A stretch of DNA of 52,602 nucleotides from Bacillus sp. SD075 (GTDB taxonomy: Bacteria > Bacillota > Bacilli > Bacillales > DSM-1321), in contig NZ_JADILK010000033.1 of assembly GCF_017355165.1 (NCBI RefSeq), positions 1 to 52,602 on the forward strand, given 5' to 3'. Shown one piece after another: positions 1 through 9,414 of this stretch. The translations under genes and the position numbers were made by a program. The stretch's first letter is position 1, and each line of letters starts with the position of its first letter. A model generated the notes under the pieces. It ran no database searches. It worked only from the letters and a program-made list of their open reading frames with translations, and was not told the DNA's origin.

Positions 1-72
1 TCATGAAAGGGCTCTTTTTTCTGTATGAACCTTTTCTAAGGGGAATGCAAACGTTATATGTTAAAATTAGGG

Positions 73-81
73 TGTTATAAT
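73..81 (+). promoter_or_regulatory. Extended -10 promoter element before the tartrate dehydrogenase gene
   Basis: The stretch reads TGTTATAAT, a TGn extension followed by a consensus sigma-A -10 hexamer, about 30 bases ahead of the start codon at 112. No good -35 hexamer is visible 16-18 bases upstream, which is acceptable for an extended -10 promoter. A GGAG-type ribosome site precedes the start codon. Confidence 0.4.
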
Positions 82-111
82 CTGAAAATATAGAAAAAGG
101 AGAGTTGAAGC

Positions 112-1194
112 ATGAATGTACATAAAATAGCGGTCATTGCTGGTGATGGGATAGGCCCTGAGGTGATTGATGAGGGTGTAAAGGTACTTAAACAAGTGGC
201 TGAAATTGCTGGGGATTTTTCTTTTCAGTTCACATATTTTCCATGGGGCTGTGAATATTATCTTGAGCATGGCAAAATGCTGCCCGACGGCGGACTGGAA
301 CAACTGATGAAGTTTGACGCCGTGTATCTTGGGGCAGTCGGTTATCCTGGTGTCCCGGACCATATTTCATTACGAGAACTTCTGCTGAAAATCAGAAAGG
401 GATTTGACCAATATGTGAATGTTCGACCTGTTAAATTACTTCAAGGTGCACCCTGTCCATTAAAGGACGTGACTCGTGACCAAATCGATATGGTTGTCAT
501 CCGTGAAAACAGTGAAGGGGAATATTCCGGTGCCGGTGATTGGCTTTTTAAAGGCAAGCCGGAAGAAGTCGTCCTGCAGACGGGGGTCTTTTCACGTAAA
601 GGAACGGAAAGGATCATCCGTTATGCGTATGAACTTGCCCGTAAGACGGGAAGGACGTTAACGAGCATAAGCAAGGCGAACGCATTGAATTATTCCATGG
701 TTTTTTGGGATCAGGTTTTTGAAGAAGTTGGACAGGAGTATCCGGAAGTAGAAACGAATTCCTACCTGGTCGATGCGGCGAGCATGTATTTTGTCAAACA
801 GCCCGAACGATTTCAAATCGTTGTCACCTCCAATTTGTTTGGTGACATCATCACGGATTTAGGTGCTGCCATTGCAGGCGGGATGGGACTGGCGGCCGGT
901 GCCAATTTAAACCCGGAACGGATTTACCCTTCGATGTTCGAACCGATTCATGGTTCAGCCCCGGATATAGCACATCAAGGCATCGCCAATCCACTTGCGG
1001 CCATATGGTCCGCCAGTCAGATTCTCGATTTCTTTGGGCACGAGGATTGGGGTGCAAAAGTGTTGGACGTAATCGAGCAGTTGATGGTTGATAAAAAGGC
1101 CCTGACTCCTGATATGGGCGGTGCTGCTTCTACAGAAGAAGTCGGGGATGAAGTGGTTGCAATATTATCCGCTTTACAAACAAATCAAGTATAA
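112..1194 (+). CDS. Tartrate/D-malate dehydrogenase (isopropylmalate dehydrogenase family, YcsA-like)
   Basis: This 360-residue protein is a full-length NAD-dependent beta-decarboxylating dehydrogenase. The N-terminus has the family's IAVIAGDGIGPEV nucleotide/substrate-fold motif. The middle carries the VIRENSEGEYSG segment, and the C-terminal half has the metal-binding region NLFGDIITDLGAAIAGGMG followed by the EPIHGSAPDIA motif. The substrate region around residues 80-100 resembles tartrate/D-malate dehydrogenases (TtuC, DmlA, B. subtilis YcsA) rather than LeuB, which fits a gene that stands alone outside a leucine operon. Likely reaction: oxidation and decarboxylation of D-malate or tartrate in the cytoplasm. 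The exact substrate is inferred. Confidence 0.85.
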   Translation: MNVHKIAVIAGDGIGPEVIDEGVKVLKQVAEIAGDFSFQFTYFPWGCEYYLEHGKMLPDGGLEQLMKFDAVYLGAVGYPGVPDHISLRELLLKIRKGFDQYVNVRPVKLLQGAPCPLKDVTRDQIDMVVIRENSEGEYSGAGDWLFKGKPEEVVLQTGVFSRKGTERIIRYAYELARKTGRTLTSISKANALNYSMVFWDQVFEEVGQEYPEVETNSYLVDAASMYFVKQPERFQIVVTSNLFGDIITDLGAAIAGGMGLAAGANLNPERIYPSMFEPIHGSAPDIAHQGIANPLAAIWSASQILDFFGHEDWGAKVLDVIEQLMVDKKALTPDMGGAASTEEVGDEVVAILSALQTNQV

Positions 1195-1258
1195 TCCTCA
1201 TGAAAAATGGGCATCCTGCACAATAACTATCATTATAGTAAAAGGGCGGGGAGAGCCG

Positions 1259-1444
1259 ATGATACAAGTCAAATTATTTGATTATGAGCATGAAAAGGAT
1301 CTAGAGGATGAAATGAACTTTTTCCTGGAAGACATTCGTGATAATCAAATCGTCGATATCAAATACAATGTCGCCACTACAGGTGAAGAGGAAGAGGAAC
1401 AGATCTACTGTTTCAGTGCGATGATCATCTATAAAAAAAAATAA
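1259..1444 (+). CDS. cse60: Sporulation protein Cse60
   Basis: This 61-residue acidic protein begins MIQVKLFDYEHEKDLEDE and matches what I know of Cse60, a small mother-cell (sigma-E dependent) sporulation protein of Bacillus. I chose the ATG at 1259 because a GGGGAG ribosome site lies just upstream; the same frame stays open further upstream inside the preceding gene's 3' end. The fold and function of Cse60 are unknown. A rho-independent terminator follows at 1471. Its presence supports an endospore former. Confidence 0.8.
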   Translation: MIQVKLFDYEHEKDLEDEMNFFLEDIRDNQIVDIKYNVATTGEEEEEQIYCFSAMIIYKKK

Positions 1445-1470
1445 AGGCCGGTTGGCCTATAATCAATATG

Positions 1471-1515
1471 AGACTACCTATTGCTGCAACGCGGGCAACC
1501 CAAGGTAGTCTTTTT
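1471..1515. terminator. Terminator between cse60 and the convergent SDR gene
   Basis: An AGACTACCT / AGGTAGTCT stem with a long loop is followed by five Ts on the plus strand. It sits between two convergent genes and would end the cse60 transcript. Confidence 0.7.
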
Positions 1516-1559
1516 GTTTGTCTTGGTTTCCTGGGAAGAGGGCATATACGATGTGGAAA

Positions 1560-2489
1560 TTAGGATGATGTCGCTTCCCCGCCGTTGACATGAAGTGTTT
1601 GTCCTGTCACAAAACGGGAATCATCAGAAGCGAGATAGACAAAGGTGGGAGCCAGTTCAAATGGCTGGCCTTGACGTTCCATCGGGTTATCGACTTGCGT
1701 CACTTCGTCTGCCGAGAAACTTGCCGGGATGAGGGGTGTCCAAAACCTTCCGGGCGCAACGGCGTTCACCCGGATGCCTTGATCGACAAGACTGTTTGCC
1801 AAGGCACGGGTAAAACCAATATTGGCCCCCTTAGTCGCCGTGTAATCAATTAATTGCTTATTCCCATTAAACGTCACGACAGAAGATGTATTAATGATGG
1901 AGGACCCAGCTTTCAAATGGGGAAGGGCAGCACGGGTCGTGTAGAAGTGGGAATAGATATTCACTTTAAAGGTATCATCGAATTGCTCATCCGTAATATC
2001 AAGCAAGCTTAATTGCTGAAATTGAATACCGACATGATTACAAAGAATATCGAGCTTTCCAAATGATTCGATGGTGTCCTCCACGATATGGATACATTGC
2101 TGCTTATCCCTTAAGTCACCAGGCAGCAGTAAGCAACGTTGTCCAAGCTCTTCAATTCTCGTTTTAGTCCGATTCGCATCTTCATGTTCATCCAGATAAG
2201 CGATGGAAACATCTGCGCCTTCTTTAGCAAAAGCGATGGCAGCCGCAGCGCCAATCCCGCTGTCTCCGCCAGTTATCAAGGCGACCTTTCCTGTTAATTT
2301 CCCGCTGCCCCTATAATTGGGATTTTCAATGATGGGCCGGGGCACCATTAATTTTTCTACACCAGGCTGGCGGAATTGTCGTTGCTCCGGAACTGTGATG
2401 GGAACGTCTTGATAACGAGTGATCTTTCCATAATTCGGATGCATGGGATAGCCTTTATCGGATGATTTCTTTTTCTTATCTTCAGCCAT
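1560..2489 (-). CDS. SDR-family NAD(P)-dependent oxidoreductase (YhdF/YhxC type)
   Basis: This 309-residue protein is a classical short-chain dehydrogenase/reductase with an N-terminal extension of about 60 residues typical of the Bacillus general-stress SDRs (YhdF, YhxC, GSP39). The cofactor motif is [11 protein letters not shown] near residue 70, the structural NHVG motif is near residue 145, and the catalytic Tyr-x-x-x-Lys is YTATK near residue 217, with the upstream serine in INTSSVV. The C-terminus has the family's [12 protein letters not shown] ending. The substrate cannot be read from sequence. The gene stands alone and I saw no clear sigma-B promoter upstream. A ribosome site (AGGAGG) precedes the ATG. 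Confidence 0.88.
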   Translation of the reverse strand: MAEDKKKKSSDKGYPMHPNYGKITRYQDVPITVPEQRQFRQPGVEKLMVPRPIIENPNYRGSGKLTGKVALITGGDSGIGAAAAIAFAKEGADVSIAYLDEHEDANRTKTRIEELGQRCLLLPGDLRDKQQCIHIVEDTIESFGKLDILCNHVGIQFQQLSLLDITDEQFDDTFKVNIYSHFYTTRAALPHLKAGSSIINTSSVVTFNGNKQLIDYTATKGANIGFTRALANSLVDQGIRVNAVAPGRFWTPLIPASFSADEVTQVDNPMERQGQPFELAPTFVYLASDDSRFVTGQTLHVNGGEATSS

Positions 2490-2636
2490 GAGGAGTCCTC
2501 CTAAAAAAGAGTTTTGTCGGATTACTTTATGATGATCAGGTATATGCCGTGCATTAAGAAGATGTACGGGGACTGGCTCGTTGCCGTGCAGACCGAATAT
2601 GCTGAAGGGTAGAAAAAAGTTTTTGGAGGTTTCGAA

Positions 2637-2807
2637 ATGCCCTATTATTATAGCGAAGAAGTGAAGTTATTATTGGTCGGACAATCGAATGAAAAAGTGG
2701 AGTTGTTATATGATTCCAACCCAAATACCTTTGAATTGCCGCTCATAGGACCGAGACCGCCCTATTATTATAACCCGCGTTATGTGCCGTATTATCCTGT
2801 GATTTAA
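2637..2807 (+). CDS. Small Tyr/Pro-rich hypothetical protein
   Basis: This is a 56-residue open frame starting at ATG 2637 with a strong ribosome site (TTGGAGG) eight bases upstream. It begins [10 protein letters not shown] and ends with two tyrosine/proline clusters (PPYYYNPRY and VPYYPVI) around a hydrophilic centre. Tyrosine-rich tails are common in Bacillus spore-surface proteins, but I do not recognise the family, so any spore role is a guess. It lies alone between the divergent SDR gene and the MEDS gene. Confidence 0.6.
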   Translation: MPYYYSEEVKLLLVGQSNEKVELLYDSNPNTFELPLIGPRPPYYYNPRYVPYYPVI

Positions 2808-2951
2808 GGGTGAACATAAAAAGGGAAAATGAATCTGCTGAATGGGGCTGCCTTGGTCTTTCAATGAGCGGGACTGAAAGCAGCCTCCATTCGACTCAAT
2901 AAATTCCAGATCATAACAGATGACATTAGTAAAAACTGACTATATTCTTAT

Positions 2952-3596
2952 ATGAATTTTACAAACACGGAGATAATGGGTAAAGTTATACATAATACAT
3001 TGAGCGGACTGGTGTATTTAAAGGGGAGATCCATTTTGGATAACAATATGAAACAACTAATAGAAAATATACAGCAATCGGATGGCGGCCATATTTTATA
3101 CTGTTTTAATGAATTGGAAGCCTACATTGAAAATGAGGCAACTTTCATCATTACCGGTGTTGAACAGGGAGACCATATCCTGGTCGTCGAAAATGACCGT
3201 ATCTTTCCCTTGGTGTACAAGAAGTTGCAGCTGCATTTAAATGAGGAGCAATTGGAGAAAGTGCATCTTATGAATAATTTTGATTTTTATTGTTTTCATG
3301 GAGACTTCCATCCTTCGACGATGGTTAATTATTTCTTGGAAAATATCAATACATACACGGAACGTAAACAGCATGTGCGGACATGGGGCCATGTTGAATG
3401 GGGCCATGACGATCAAGTCAGTTTAGCGATAGGCGAATATGAAAAGGGAATCGACAAACTTATCAAGGAAAGAGGATTGATTTCCGTTTGTGCATACGAT
3501 GACTGCAGAGTGCCTGCTGAGATTAAAAAGAACTTGATCAAGCATCATGGAGTCCTGATAACCGATGATAAAATTAGGATAATAGCAAACGGATAG
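2952..3596 (+). CDS. MEDS (DcmR-type sensory) domain protein
   Basis: The 214-residue product resembles MEDS-domain proteins (the DcmR-like sensory domain): GGHILYCFNELEAYIENEATFI near the start of the domain, then a long ATPase-like alpha/beta fold with HGDFHP in the middle and a C-terminal segment VCAYDDCRVPAEI. No HTH or kinase domain is attached, so it is a stand-alone sensor-like protein, a type found near stress genes in Bacillus. The listed ATG has no clear ribosome site. An in-frame ATG at 2976 preceded by ACGGAG may be the true start. The ligand is unknown. Confidence 0.65.
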   Translation: MNFTNTEIMGKVIHNTLSGLVYLKGRSILDNNMKQLIENIQQSDGGHILYCFNELEAYIENEATFIITGVEQGDHILVVENDRIFPLVYKKLQLHLNEEQLEKVHLMNNFDFYCFHGDFHPSTMVNYFLENINTYTERKQHVRTWGHVEWGHDDQVSLAIGEYEKGIDKLIKERGLISVCAYDDCRVPAEIKKNLIKHHGVLITDDKIRIIANG

Positions 3597-3615
3597 AAAA
3601 AAAGGGGCGAGTTAT

Positions 3616-3930
3616 TTGGACAGTTTTAGTGAACGGGTGATTAATATCATACAACATATACCTTCCGGTAAGGTGATGACATATGGTCAAATCGGACAGC
3701 TCGCCGGGAGTCCTCGCGGTGCACGGCAGGTCGTAAGGATCCTTCATTCAAGCAGCAAAAAGCATGATCTTCCTTGGCACCGGGTAATCAATGCCAAGGG
3801 AGAAATCGGCATAAAAGCGGAGGGCGCCGCAGAACACCAGAAGGCGATGCTGGAGAGTGAAGGCATCACATTCATGGAACGGAATACCATCGACCTGGAA
3901 GCTTTTCGCTATCATCCGGAAATATTTTAA
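3616..3930 (+). CDS. Alkyltransferase-like DNA repair protein (ATL)
   Basis: This 104-residue protein is the DNA-binding domain of O6-alkylguanine-DNA alkyltransferases. It keeps the recognition-helix region (GSPRGARQVVRIL) but has PWHRV where active enzymes have PCHRV, so Trp54 replaces the acceptor cysteine. That makes it an ATL, a class known to bind O6-alkylguanine, flip it out and recruit nucleotide excision repair rather than repair it directly. The start codon is TTG with AAAGGGGCGA upstream. It is placed 20 bases after the MEDS gene and may be co-transcribed with it. Confidence 0.88.
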   Translation: MDSFSERVINIIQHIPSGKVMTYGQIGQLAGSPRGARQVVRILHSSSKKHDLPWHRVINAKGEIGIKAEGAAEHQKAMLESEGITFMERNTIDLEAFRYHPEIF

Positions 3931-4087
3931 ACGGAAAGCCGGATATAAAAGGCAGAGCGGTTGCGGCGGAAAAAACTGCCCCGGATGCCAAAGAGCATGA
4001 TGAAAGCCGAAATAACGGTTCCTACGCAGGAATTGATGCCTAACAAACACCGAATGGATGTATGGGCGCTTACAAGAAATCGCATCT

Positions 4088-4122
4088 AAAAGAGGCTGAC
4101 CCTAGCGGATCAGCCTCTTTTT
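4088..4122. terminator. Bidirectional terminator before ytfP
   Basis: AAAAGAGGCTGACC and GGATCAGCCTCTTTTT form a long stem with a short loop, with A-runs and T-runs on either side. It can serve both the ATL transcript and the convergent ytfP transcript. The ~150 bases between 3931 and this stem show no gene I can support. Confidence 0.85.
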
Positions 4123-4127
4123 AGGAA

Positions 4128-5393
4128 TTATGAACGGGCATACATGGCAGCATTCATTCCGGCGAGTCTTCCGGTTACTAATGCCGATGTGATATTATAG
4201 CCGCCTGTGTATCCGTGTATATCCAGAATTTCACCGCAGAAATACAATCCGTCCATTAGTTTGGATGCCATTTCTTTTGGATGTATTTCTTTGACGGATA
4301 CGCCTCCTCCCGTGACGAAGGCTTTTTCCAGCGGCTGGGTGCCATGTACTCCGAATTGGAAGTCCTTGCATAATTCTGCAAAGCGGCGGATTTTTTCATT
4401 TGATATCGTCGCTCCCTGTTCTTGAAGGTCGATGCCGCTTCGCTCAAGCAGGAAGTGAAGATATCTTTCAGGAACTAAACCTTTTAAGGTATTTTTAATG
4501 GCTTTTTTCGGTTCGGCTTTGATTTCCTTCATGATGTCTTGAAAAACCTCTTCCTTGTTCCGGTCCGGCAGGGCATCGAGTTTCATGGCCACTTCAGATA
4601 GGTTCCATTTTTTCATCGCTTTCACGACGAATTGGCTGCATCTTAGAACAGCAGGACCGGAAACGCCAAAATGGGTGAAGAGCATGTCCATTCGGTGTGT
4701 AATCAGGGCCTTGCCTTTTGGGTTAAGGACACTCAAAGAAACATCGCGAAGTGCGAGTCCTTGAAGTGTACGATCTTTAATGAATGATTCATGGCTGAGT
4801 ACGGGAACTTCAGTTGGGAACAGTTCGGTAATCGTGTGCCCCGCTTTTTTAGCCCATGCGTAACCGTCTCCGGTTGAACCGGTGTGAGGAACGGATTTCC
4901 CGCCGACTGCAATCACGACTGCATCTGTGTCAATGGTCTGTCCATCTTTTAAGCGGACACCGCTTGTTTTTCCATGTTCATAGAGAACTTCCGCAACTGG
5001 GGAGTTCTTATAAATCGTTACTTTTAAATTCGACAGGCGTGTCAGAAGAGCATCCACGACACTTTGCGCTTTATCGTTGACAGGGAACATCCGGCCATGG
5101 TCCTCTTCCTTAAGAGCCACGCCCAATTTTTCAAAGAATTGAATGATGTCCTCATTATTGAACTCTGAGAATGCACTGTATAGAAATCGCCCGTTTCCAG
5201 GGATATGCTGAATGATTTCATCGATTGAGAGCCTGTTCGTCACGTTGCAGCGTCCGCCGCCCGAGATGGCAAGTTTCCTGCCGAGCTTCTCGCCTTTATC
5301 CACTAACAAGACATGGGCACCTTTTTCCCCGGCTGCAATTGCTGCCATTAATCCGGAAGGACCGCCGCCAATTACCACTACATCATATTTCAA
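4128..5393 (-). CDS. ytfP: HI0933/BaiN-family FAD-dependent oxidoreductase (YtfP)
   Basis: This 421-residue flavoprotein starts with the FAD-binding motif [20 protein letters not shown] and carries the family signature [16 protein letters not shown] near residue 40. A second dinucleotide motif ([12 protein letters not shown]) lies around residue 160 and the C-terminal FAD contact ([17 protein letters not shown]) near residue 390. The substrate of YtfP in Bacillus is not known to me. The start codon is TTG. It is divergent from murJ, the order also found in B. subtilis. Confidence 0.9.
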   Translation of the reverse strand: MKYDVVVIGGGPSGLMAAIAAGEKGAHVLLVDKGEKLGRKLAISGGGRCNVTNRLSIDEIIQHIPGNGRFLYSAFSEFNNEDIIQFFEKLGVALKEEDHGRMFPVNDKAQSVVDALLTRLSNLKVTIYKNSPVAEVLYEHGKTSGVRLKDGQTIDTDAVVIAVGGKSVPHTGSTGDGYAWAKKAGHTITELFPTEVPVLSHESFIKDRTLQGLALRDVSLSVLNPKGKALITHRMDMLFTHFGVSGPAVLRCSQFVVKAMKKWNLSEVAMKLDALPDRNKEEVFQDIMKEIKAEPKKAIKNTLKGLVPERYLHFLLERSGIDLQEQGATISNEKIRRFAELCKDFQFGVHGTQPLEKAFVTGGGVSVKEIHPKEMASKLMDGLYFCGEILDIHGYTGGYNITSALVTGRLAGMNAAMYARS

Positions 5394-5599
5394 ATTAATT
5401 CACCACTTTATCATTTTCAGTCCCTTCATTATATAGCAAGAGCCCGTCAAATTGCGAATGTAGAAAAAAAGGAATTATTTGTTTGTGTATTACCTTCGAA
5501 AACGATAAACTTGAGTGTAGTTTTCTATAGAAAAAATACTTTAATATGATAAGATAAAGAGCGTGTGAAACGTAACTGACAGAGGCAGGAAGGGATTAG

Positions 5600-7201
5600 A
5601 TGTCATCTAAGTTTTTAAAAGGGGCTTTTATATTAACGCTGGGAGCGATCATTTCCAAGGTTCTTGGTTTATTTTACGTCATCCCATTTGAACATATGGT
5701 TGGGAATAAAGGGGCCTCACTCTATTCATATGGGTATATCCCCTATACCATTTTCATTAGCTTTGCAACGGCAGGCATGCCGCTTGCAGTTTCTAAATTC
5801 ATCTCGAAGTATAATGCGCTCGAGGAATACGCCGTCGGCGAGAAGTTATTTAAATCGAGCCTGAAATTAATGGTTATCACCGGTTTTCTCGCCTTTTTGA
5901 TTCTCTATACGATGGCCCCGCTGTTTACTGAAGTCTTTGGGGTCAATAAGGAAGATGTCAGGGATGTCACGGCGGTCATACGGGCAGTCAGCTTCGCCTT
6001 GATTTTTGTACCGTTCATGAGCATCATCCGCGGTTTCTTTCAAGGTCATGAAGCGATGGAACCAACGGCCATATCTCAGGTTGTTGAACAAATCGTCCGC
6101 ATCGCGTTCCTTTTGGCCGGTGTGTATGTTGTTTTGAATGTCCTGGATGGAGAGTTAGTGAGAGCCATCCAAATAGCTACCTTCGCGGCGACGGTCGGGG
6201 CTGTCGGCGGTTTAGTGGTGTTATTTTGGTATTGGAAAAAACAAAAACCCCATTTGGACAGCTTGATGAAAAAAGACCGGGGGACGATGGAAATCTCCCT
6301 GCCGCAGATCTATAAAGAAATATTTCTTTCGTCGATTCCTTTCATATTTGTCGGAATCGCGATGCCATTGTTTCAGTTTGCGGACTTACTGTCTTTCAAT
6401 AAAGCGATGGCATCCATCGGGTTGCAGCATGTCGCTGAAGATGCCCTTGGGGTGTTGAATGTATATGCCCAGAAGCTTGTCGTGATTCCGATGACGCTTG
6501 CAACCGGGTTTTCGATGGCGCTTCTCCCTTCGGTGACGAAGGCATATGTAAGCGAGGATGCGGAAGAGTTCAATCGCCAGCTGAACCAAGCCTTCCAAAT
6601 TTTGTTGTTCATTACGATTCCAGCGGTCATTGGCATGTCGGTGCTAGCCGATCCAATCTATAGCGCCTTTTACAGCCATGATCCACTTGGAATCAGTGTT
6701 CTGAAGGCTTATGCGCCGGTTTCGGTCTTATTTGCGCTTTTTTCCATTTCGGCGGCCGTTTTACAAGGCATCAATCAGCAAAAATATACGGTTCTCAGCC
6801 TGCTTGTTGGCTTTTTAATCAAATTGAGCTTGAATATCCCATTGATCAAGTTGTTTGAAACGGAAGGATCCGTTTATGCCACGGCGTTCGGCTACTTGGC
6901 TGCTGTGCTGCTGAATTTGTATGTCATTACCTACTTTACTGGATATCGTTACAGCCTTACCATCAGAAGAACTGTTTTGATCACTGTTTTTTCCATGATA
7001 ATGGGACTGGCTGCGTGGGGGATGTACTGTTTATTATCGCTGTGGCTTACAACGGAAGGGCGCTTCCAGGCGATTTTGATCGTGGCCGTTTGTGCAATTT
7101 TTGGAGCGCTCATTTATGCGGCGCTTTCCTTGAAAAGCAAACTTGCCCATCGTTTATTCGGTGCCCGGATCGATCGGTTAAAAGCAAAATTAGGATTATA
7201 A
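5600..7201 (+). CDS. murJ: Lipid II flippase MurJ (YtgP)
   Basis: This 533-residue polytopic protein of the MOP/MviN-polysaccharide transporter group has about 14 hydrophobic segments. It begins with the charged short N-terminus MSSKFLKGAFILTLGAII typical of YtgP. In B. subtilis this protein is the MurJ-type lipid II flippase that moves the peptidoglycan precursor across the membrane. The ribosome site AGGAAGGG precedes the ATG. The neighbours ytfP upstream (divergent) and the pseudouridine synthase downstream match the B. subtilis order and support the assignment. Confidence 0.9.
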   Translation: MSSKFLKGAFILTLGAIISKVLGLFYVIPFEHMVGNKGASLYSYGYIPYTIFISFATAGMPLAVSKFISKYNALEEYAVGEKLFKSSLKLMVITGFLAFLILYTMAPLFTEVFGVNKEDVRDVTAVIRAVSFALIFVPFMSIIRGFFQGHEAMEPTAISQVVEQIVRIAFLLAGVYVVLNVLDGELVRAIQIATFAATVGAVGGLVVLFWYWKKQKPHLDSLMKKDRGTMEISLPQIYKEIFLSSIPFIFVGIAMPLFQFADLLSFNKAMASIGLQHVAEDALGVLNVYAQKLVVIPMTLATGFSMALLPSVTKAYVSEDAEEFNRQLNQAFQILLFITIPAVIGMSVLADPIYSAFYSHDPLGISVLKAYAPVSVLFALFSISAAVLQGINQQKYTVLSLLVGFLIKLSLNIPLIKLFETEGSVYATAFGYLAAVLLNLYVITYFTGYRYSLTIRRTVLITVFSMIMGLAAWGMYCLLSLWLTTEGRFQAILIVAVCAIFGALIYAALSLKSKLAHRLFGARIDRLKAKLGL

Positions 7202-7264
7202 GCCGGAAGTTTGATGCGTGAAAAAAGGGGTATTGAATGGTGAATCCCAGATTAAAATATATTG

Positions 7265-7297
7265 GCCTTGCCTGTAATAAAGTAGGCAAGGCTTTTT
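7265..7297 (+). terminator. Terminator between murJ and the pseudouridine synthase gene
   Basis: GCCTTGCCT and AGGCAAGGC form a perfect 9-bp stem followed by five Ts. It separates the two genes, so the pseudouridine synthase probably depends on read-through or on its own promoter. Confidence 0.75.
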
Positions 7298-7322
7298 ACT
7301 GAAAAGGCTTTAGGAGGAAACG

Positions 7323-8045
7323 ATGAGAATAGATAAGATTTTATCGAATATTGGTTATGGCAGCAGGAAAGAAGTGAAAAAGCTCCTGAAATCCGGCGCC
7401 GTCAAGGTCAATGACAGGCTGCTGAAGGACCCGAAAGAACAAGTGGATCCTGATGCGGAAATCGTGACGGTTCATGGTGAACGTGTTGAATACAGGGAAT
7501 TCATCTATTTAATGATGAATAAACCGCCAGGCGTATTGTCGGCAACGGAAGACAAACATCAAGAAACGGTCATCGACATCCTGGAGCCGGAAGATTCAGT
7601 TTTCGAGCCATTTCCTGTAGGCCGTCTTGATAAGGACACAGAAGGTCTATTGCTGATCACGAATGACGGAAAGCTTGCCCACCAACTGCTTTCCCCCAAG
7701 AAACATGTCCCTAAGACATATTTTGCGGTCATTGATGGCGAAGTAACGGAACGGGATATCGAGGCATTCCGCAATGGCGTGACCTTGGATGATGGATACG
7801 AAACAAAACCAGGTGAATTGAACATTTTAAAATCAGGTCTGACATCGGATATCGAGCTGACGATCATGGAAGGAAAGTTCCATCAGGTGAAGCGGATGTT
7901 TGAGGCCGTTGGCAAACGTGTCGTTTACCTAAAGCGTCTTTCCATGGGGAGTTTACAGCTTGATGAGGAACTTGAGCTTGGTGAATACCGTGAGTTGACG
8001 GCGGAGGAGCTTGAACAGTTAAAGGCGGGCCAACCGACTGAATGA
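7323..8045 (+). CDS. 16S rRNA pseudouridine synthase, RsuA/RluB/E/F family (YtzG)
   Basis: This 240-residue protein has an N-terminal S4 RNA-binding domain (residues 1-50, RIDKILSNIGYGSRKEVKK) and a catalytic domain with the family motif PVGRLDKDTEGLLLITNDG. Asp103 is the expected nucleophile. The KPPG motif (residues 67-70) and the C-terminal KFHQVKRMFEAVGKRV are also typical. It most likely makes pseudouridine in the small-subunit rRNA, as RsuA does at position 516. Ribosome site AGGAGG lies upstream of the ATG. Confidence 0.88.
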   Translation: MRIDKILSNIGYGSRKEVKKLLKSGAVKVNDRLLKDPKEQVDPDAEIVTVHGERVEYREFIYLMMNKPPGVLSATEDKHQETVIDILEPEDSVFEPFPVGRLDKDTEGLLLITNDGKLAHQLLSPKKHVPKTYFAVIDGEVTERDIEAFRNGVTLDDGYETKPGELNILKSGLTSDIELTIMEGKFHQVKRMFEAVGKRVVYLKRLSMGSLQLDEELELGEYRELTAEELEQLKAGQPTE

Positions 8046-8062
8046 TAGCCGAACACAAAAAA

Positions 8063-8088
8063 TGAGGCGGACAATATTGTCCGCCTCA
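8063..8088. terminator. Hairpin between convergent rsuA-type gene and ytzE
   Basis: TGAGGCGGACAA and TTGTCCGCCTCA form a perfect 12-bp stem. The T-tract after it is interrupted, so it is a weaker intrinsic terminator on the plus strand. Its place between convergent genes supports a terminator role. Confidence 0.65.
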
Positions 8089-8129
8089 AAGTATTTTACA
8101 TATCGATCTTGTTCGGGTGGTCGTTCTTT

Positions 8130-8351
8130 TTACGATGACATCTTCACCTTTTTGCTTGTTGTCGTCCAAAGGCCTCGGCTTGGGCTTTGAACAAGGTCAT
8201 TGTATGCTAAGACATTTAAATCGCGCTGCACAGTTCGAGGAGTGATGCCAAATTCTTCTACAAGCTCTTGAGTAGAAACCGTACCGTTATTACTAATGAA
8301 CATATAAACGGATTTAATACGGGTTAACATGCGATTTGTTGAAGGTTTCAA
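8130..8351 (-). CDS. Small DeoR-type HTH regulator (YtzE-like)
   Basis: This 73-residue protein is little more than a winged-helix DNA-binding domain. It has NGTVSTQELVEEFGITPRTVQRDLNVLAYNDL, the DeoR-type helix-turn-helix, followed by a basic tail. I set the start at the TTG at 8351 because AAGGAGTG lies just upstream of it; the open frame runs 13 codons further up without a comparable site. With no ligand domain it resembles YtzE, which follows the pseudouridine synthase in B. subtilis. Targets are unknown. Confidence 0.8.
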   Translation of the reverse strand: MKPSTNRMLTRIKSVYMFISNNGTVSTQELVEEFGITPRTVQRDLNVLAYNDLVQSPSRGLWTTTSKKVKMSS

Positions 8352-8888
8352 AAAATCACTCCTTATTCTTTTCATTGTTATTCTGAACAAATGAAAACAA
8401 CCGATATGTCGGACAGCATTTCAGCTGTCACTATGTACTTGCTATACCCACCCTATAACTCCTCGGAAACATTTAGAAAAAATAAGATGTCATTAGCTTC
8501 ATTTTACCCCTTTGCAAAAGCAAATTCTAGGAAAAGATGCTAATTTACTAAATATTACATTTATTATATCAAATTTTAACAAATTTATTCTCTTTACATA
8601 TACAAAAATTAATAAAGAGTTGATCCATTCGTTCACGAACTTATTTTTCCAATAAAGGATGCTTAATATGCATCCGTAGATGTCACACAACACGAACGTT
8701 GACTATAAGGCATATACATGTTATTTTACTTAAAATGATCATAAATCGTAATTGTTTCGTTTTGTATACTGGTGGAGGAATTGCTTGCTGGCTTGCGGTT
8801 ACGATGTCATAATGAGGTATCGAGCAGTATAGACTTTTCATACATAACTAAAAGGATTTAAATATAAACCAATTCGAGGTAGAGCCCT
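8352..8888. other. AT-rich intergenic region without a recognised gene
   Basis: About 540 bases separate ytzE from the next gene. The sequence is AT-rich with long A/T runs near 8540-8640. A 64-codon frame on the minus strand (8499-8693) has a low-complexity, poorly codon-biased composition and no ribosome site. I see no terminator, repeat or RNA element that I can name. Confidence 0.5.
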
Positions 8889-9239
8889 ATGAACGAAAGA
8901 TTAATGGAGTTTTTATTGCGCGACGAAGTGACCAGACTTTCTGGCGTGAAAAAACAAGTGTATGAATTCATCGTGAACGAAGAAGATTATCTTGCTTCGA
9001 AGTCGGACACGGTCGATCAATTCATGAGATTGCTGGTAAAGCATTCTCCGCCGCGGCTCGCAGCCCGTCATTTCAATATGCCCTATGGGGAAATCATTCG
9101 TTTCATGAATGAAATAGAAGATGAACTGAATGAGAGATTAGAGGAAAGATGCAAGAAAGTTAAGTGGATGGACTACACGGAAAAGGATCAGCAGGCATTT
9201 GTGAAATATCATCGAAAGTTATATCTATTCGTAAATTAA
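8889..9239 (+). CDS. Hypothetical protein with possible HTH
   Basis: This 116-residue, charged, mostly helical protein has a central SPPRLAARHFNMPYGEIIRFMNEIE stretch that looks like a helix-turn-helix (an alanine-rich helix, a turn, then a recognition-like helix). I do not recognise the family. A GAGGT ribosome site precedes the ATG, codon use matches the neighbours, and a strong terminator follows, so it is a real monocistronic gene. A role in DNA binding is inference only. Confidence 0.65.
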   Translation: MNERLMEFLLRDEVTRLSGVKKQVYEFIVNEEDYLASKSDTVDQFMRLLVKHSPPRLAARHFNMPYGEIIRFMNEIEDELNERLEERCKKVKWMDYTEKDQQAFVKYHRKLYLFVN

Positions 9240-9300
9240 TTAAATAAATCTCCGTTTAATTTGAACTAATGCCTTTGGAAGGTGTTTCAAATTATCGGAA

Positions 9301-9340
9301 TAAAGAGTCCATTTCCAAAAAGGAATGGACTCTTTATTTT
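9301..9340 (+). terminator. Rho-independent terminator
   Basis: AAAGAGTCCATTTCC and GGAATGGACTCTTT pair over about 14 bp around a four-base loop, followed by ATTTT. It ends the upstream gene and marks the left edge of the iron island. Confidence 0.85.
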
Positions 9341-9414
9341 GAAAAAAAGGGATGATGGAATTCGGTTTTATTGTATAAAGATTGCGATAATCCCAAAAAG
9401 GAGATAAAGTTTAT

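Noticed and set aside
8499..8693. 64-codon minus-strand frame in the gap before 8889
   Set aside because: Its composition follows the AT-rich background, and it has no ribosome site or recognisable motif.
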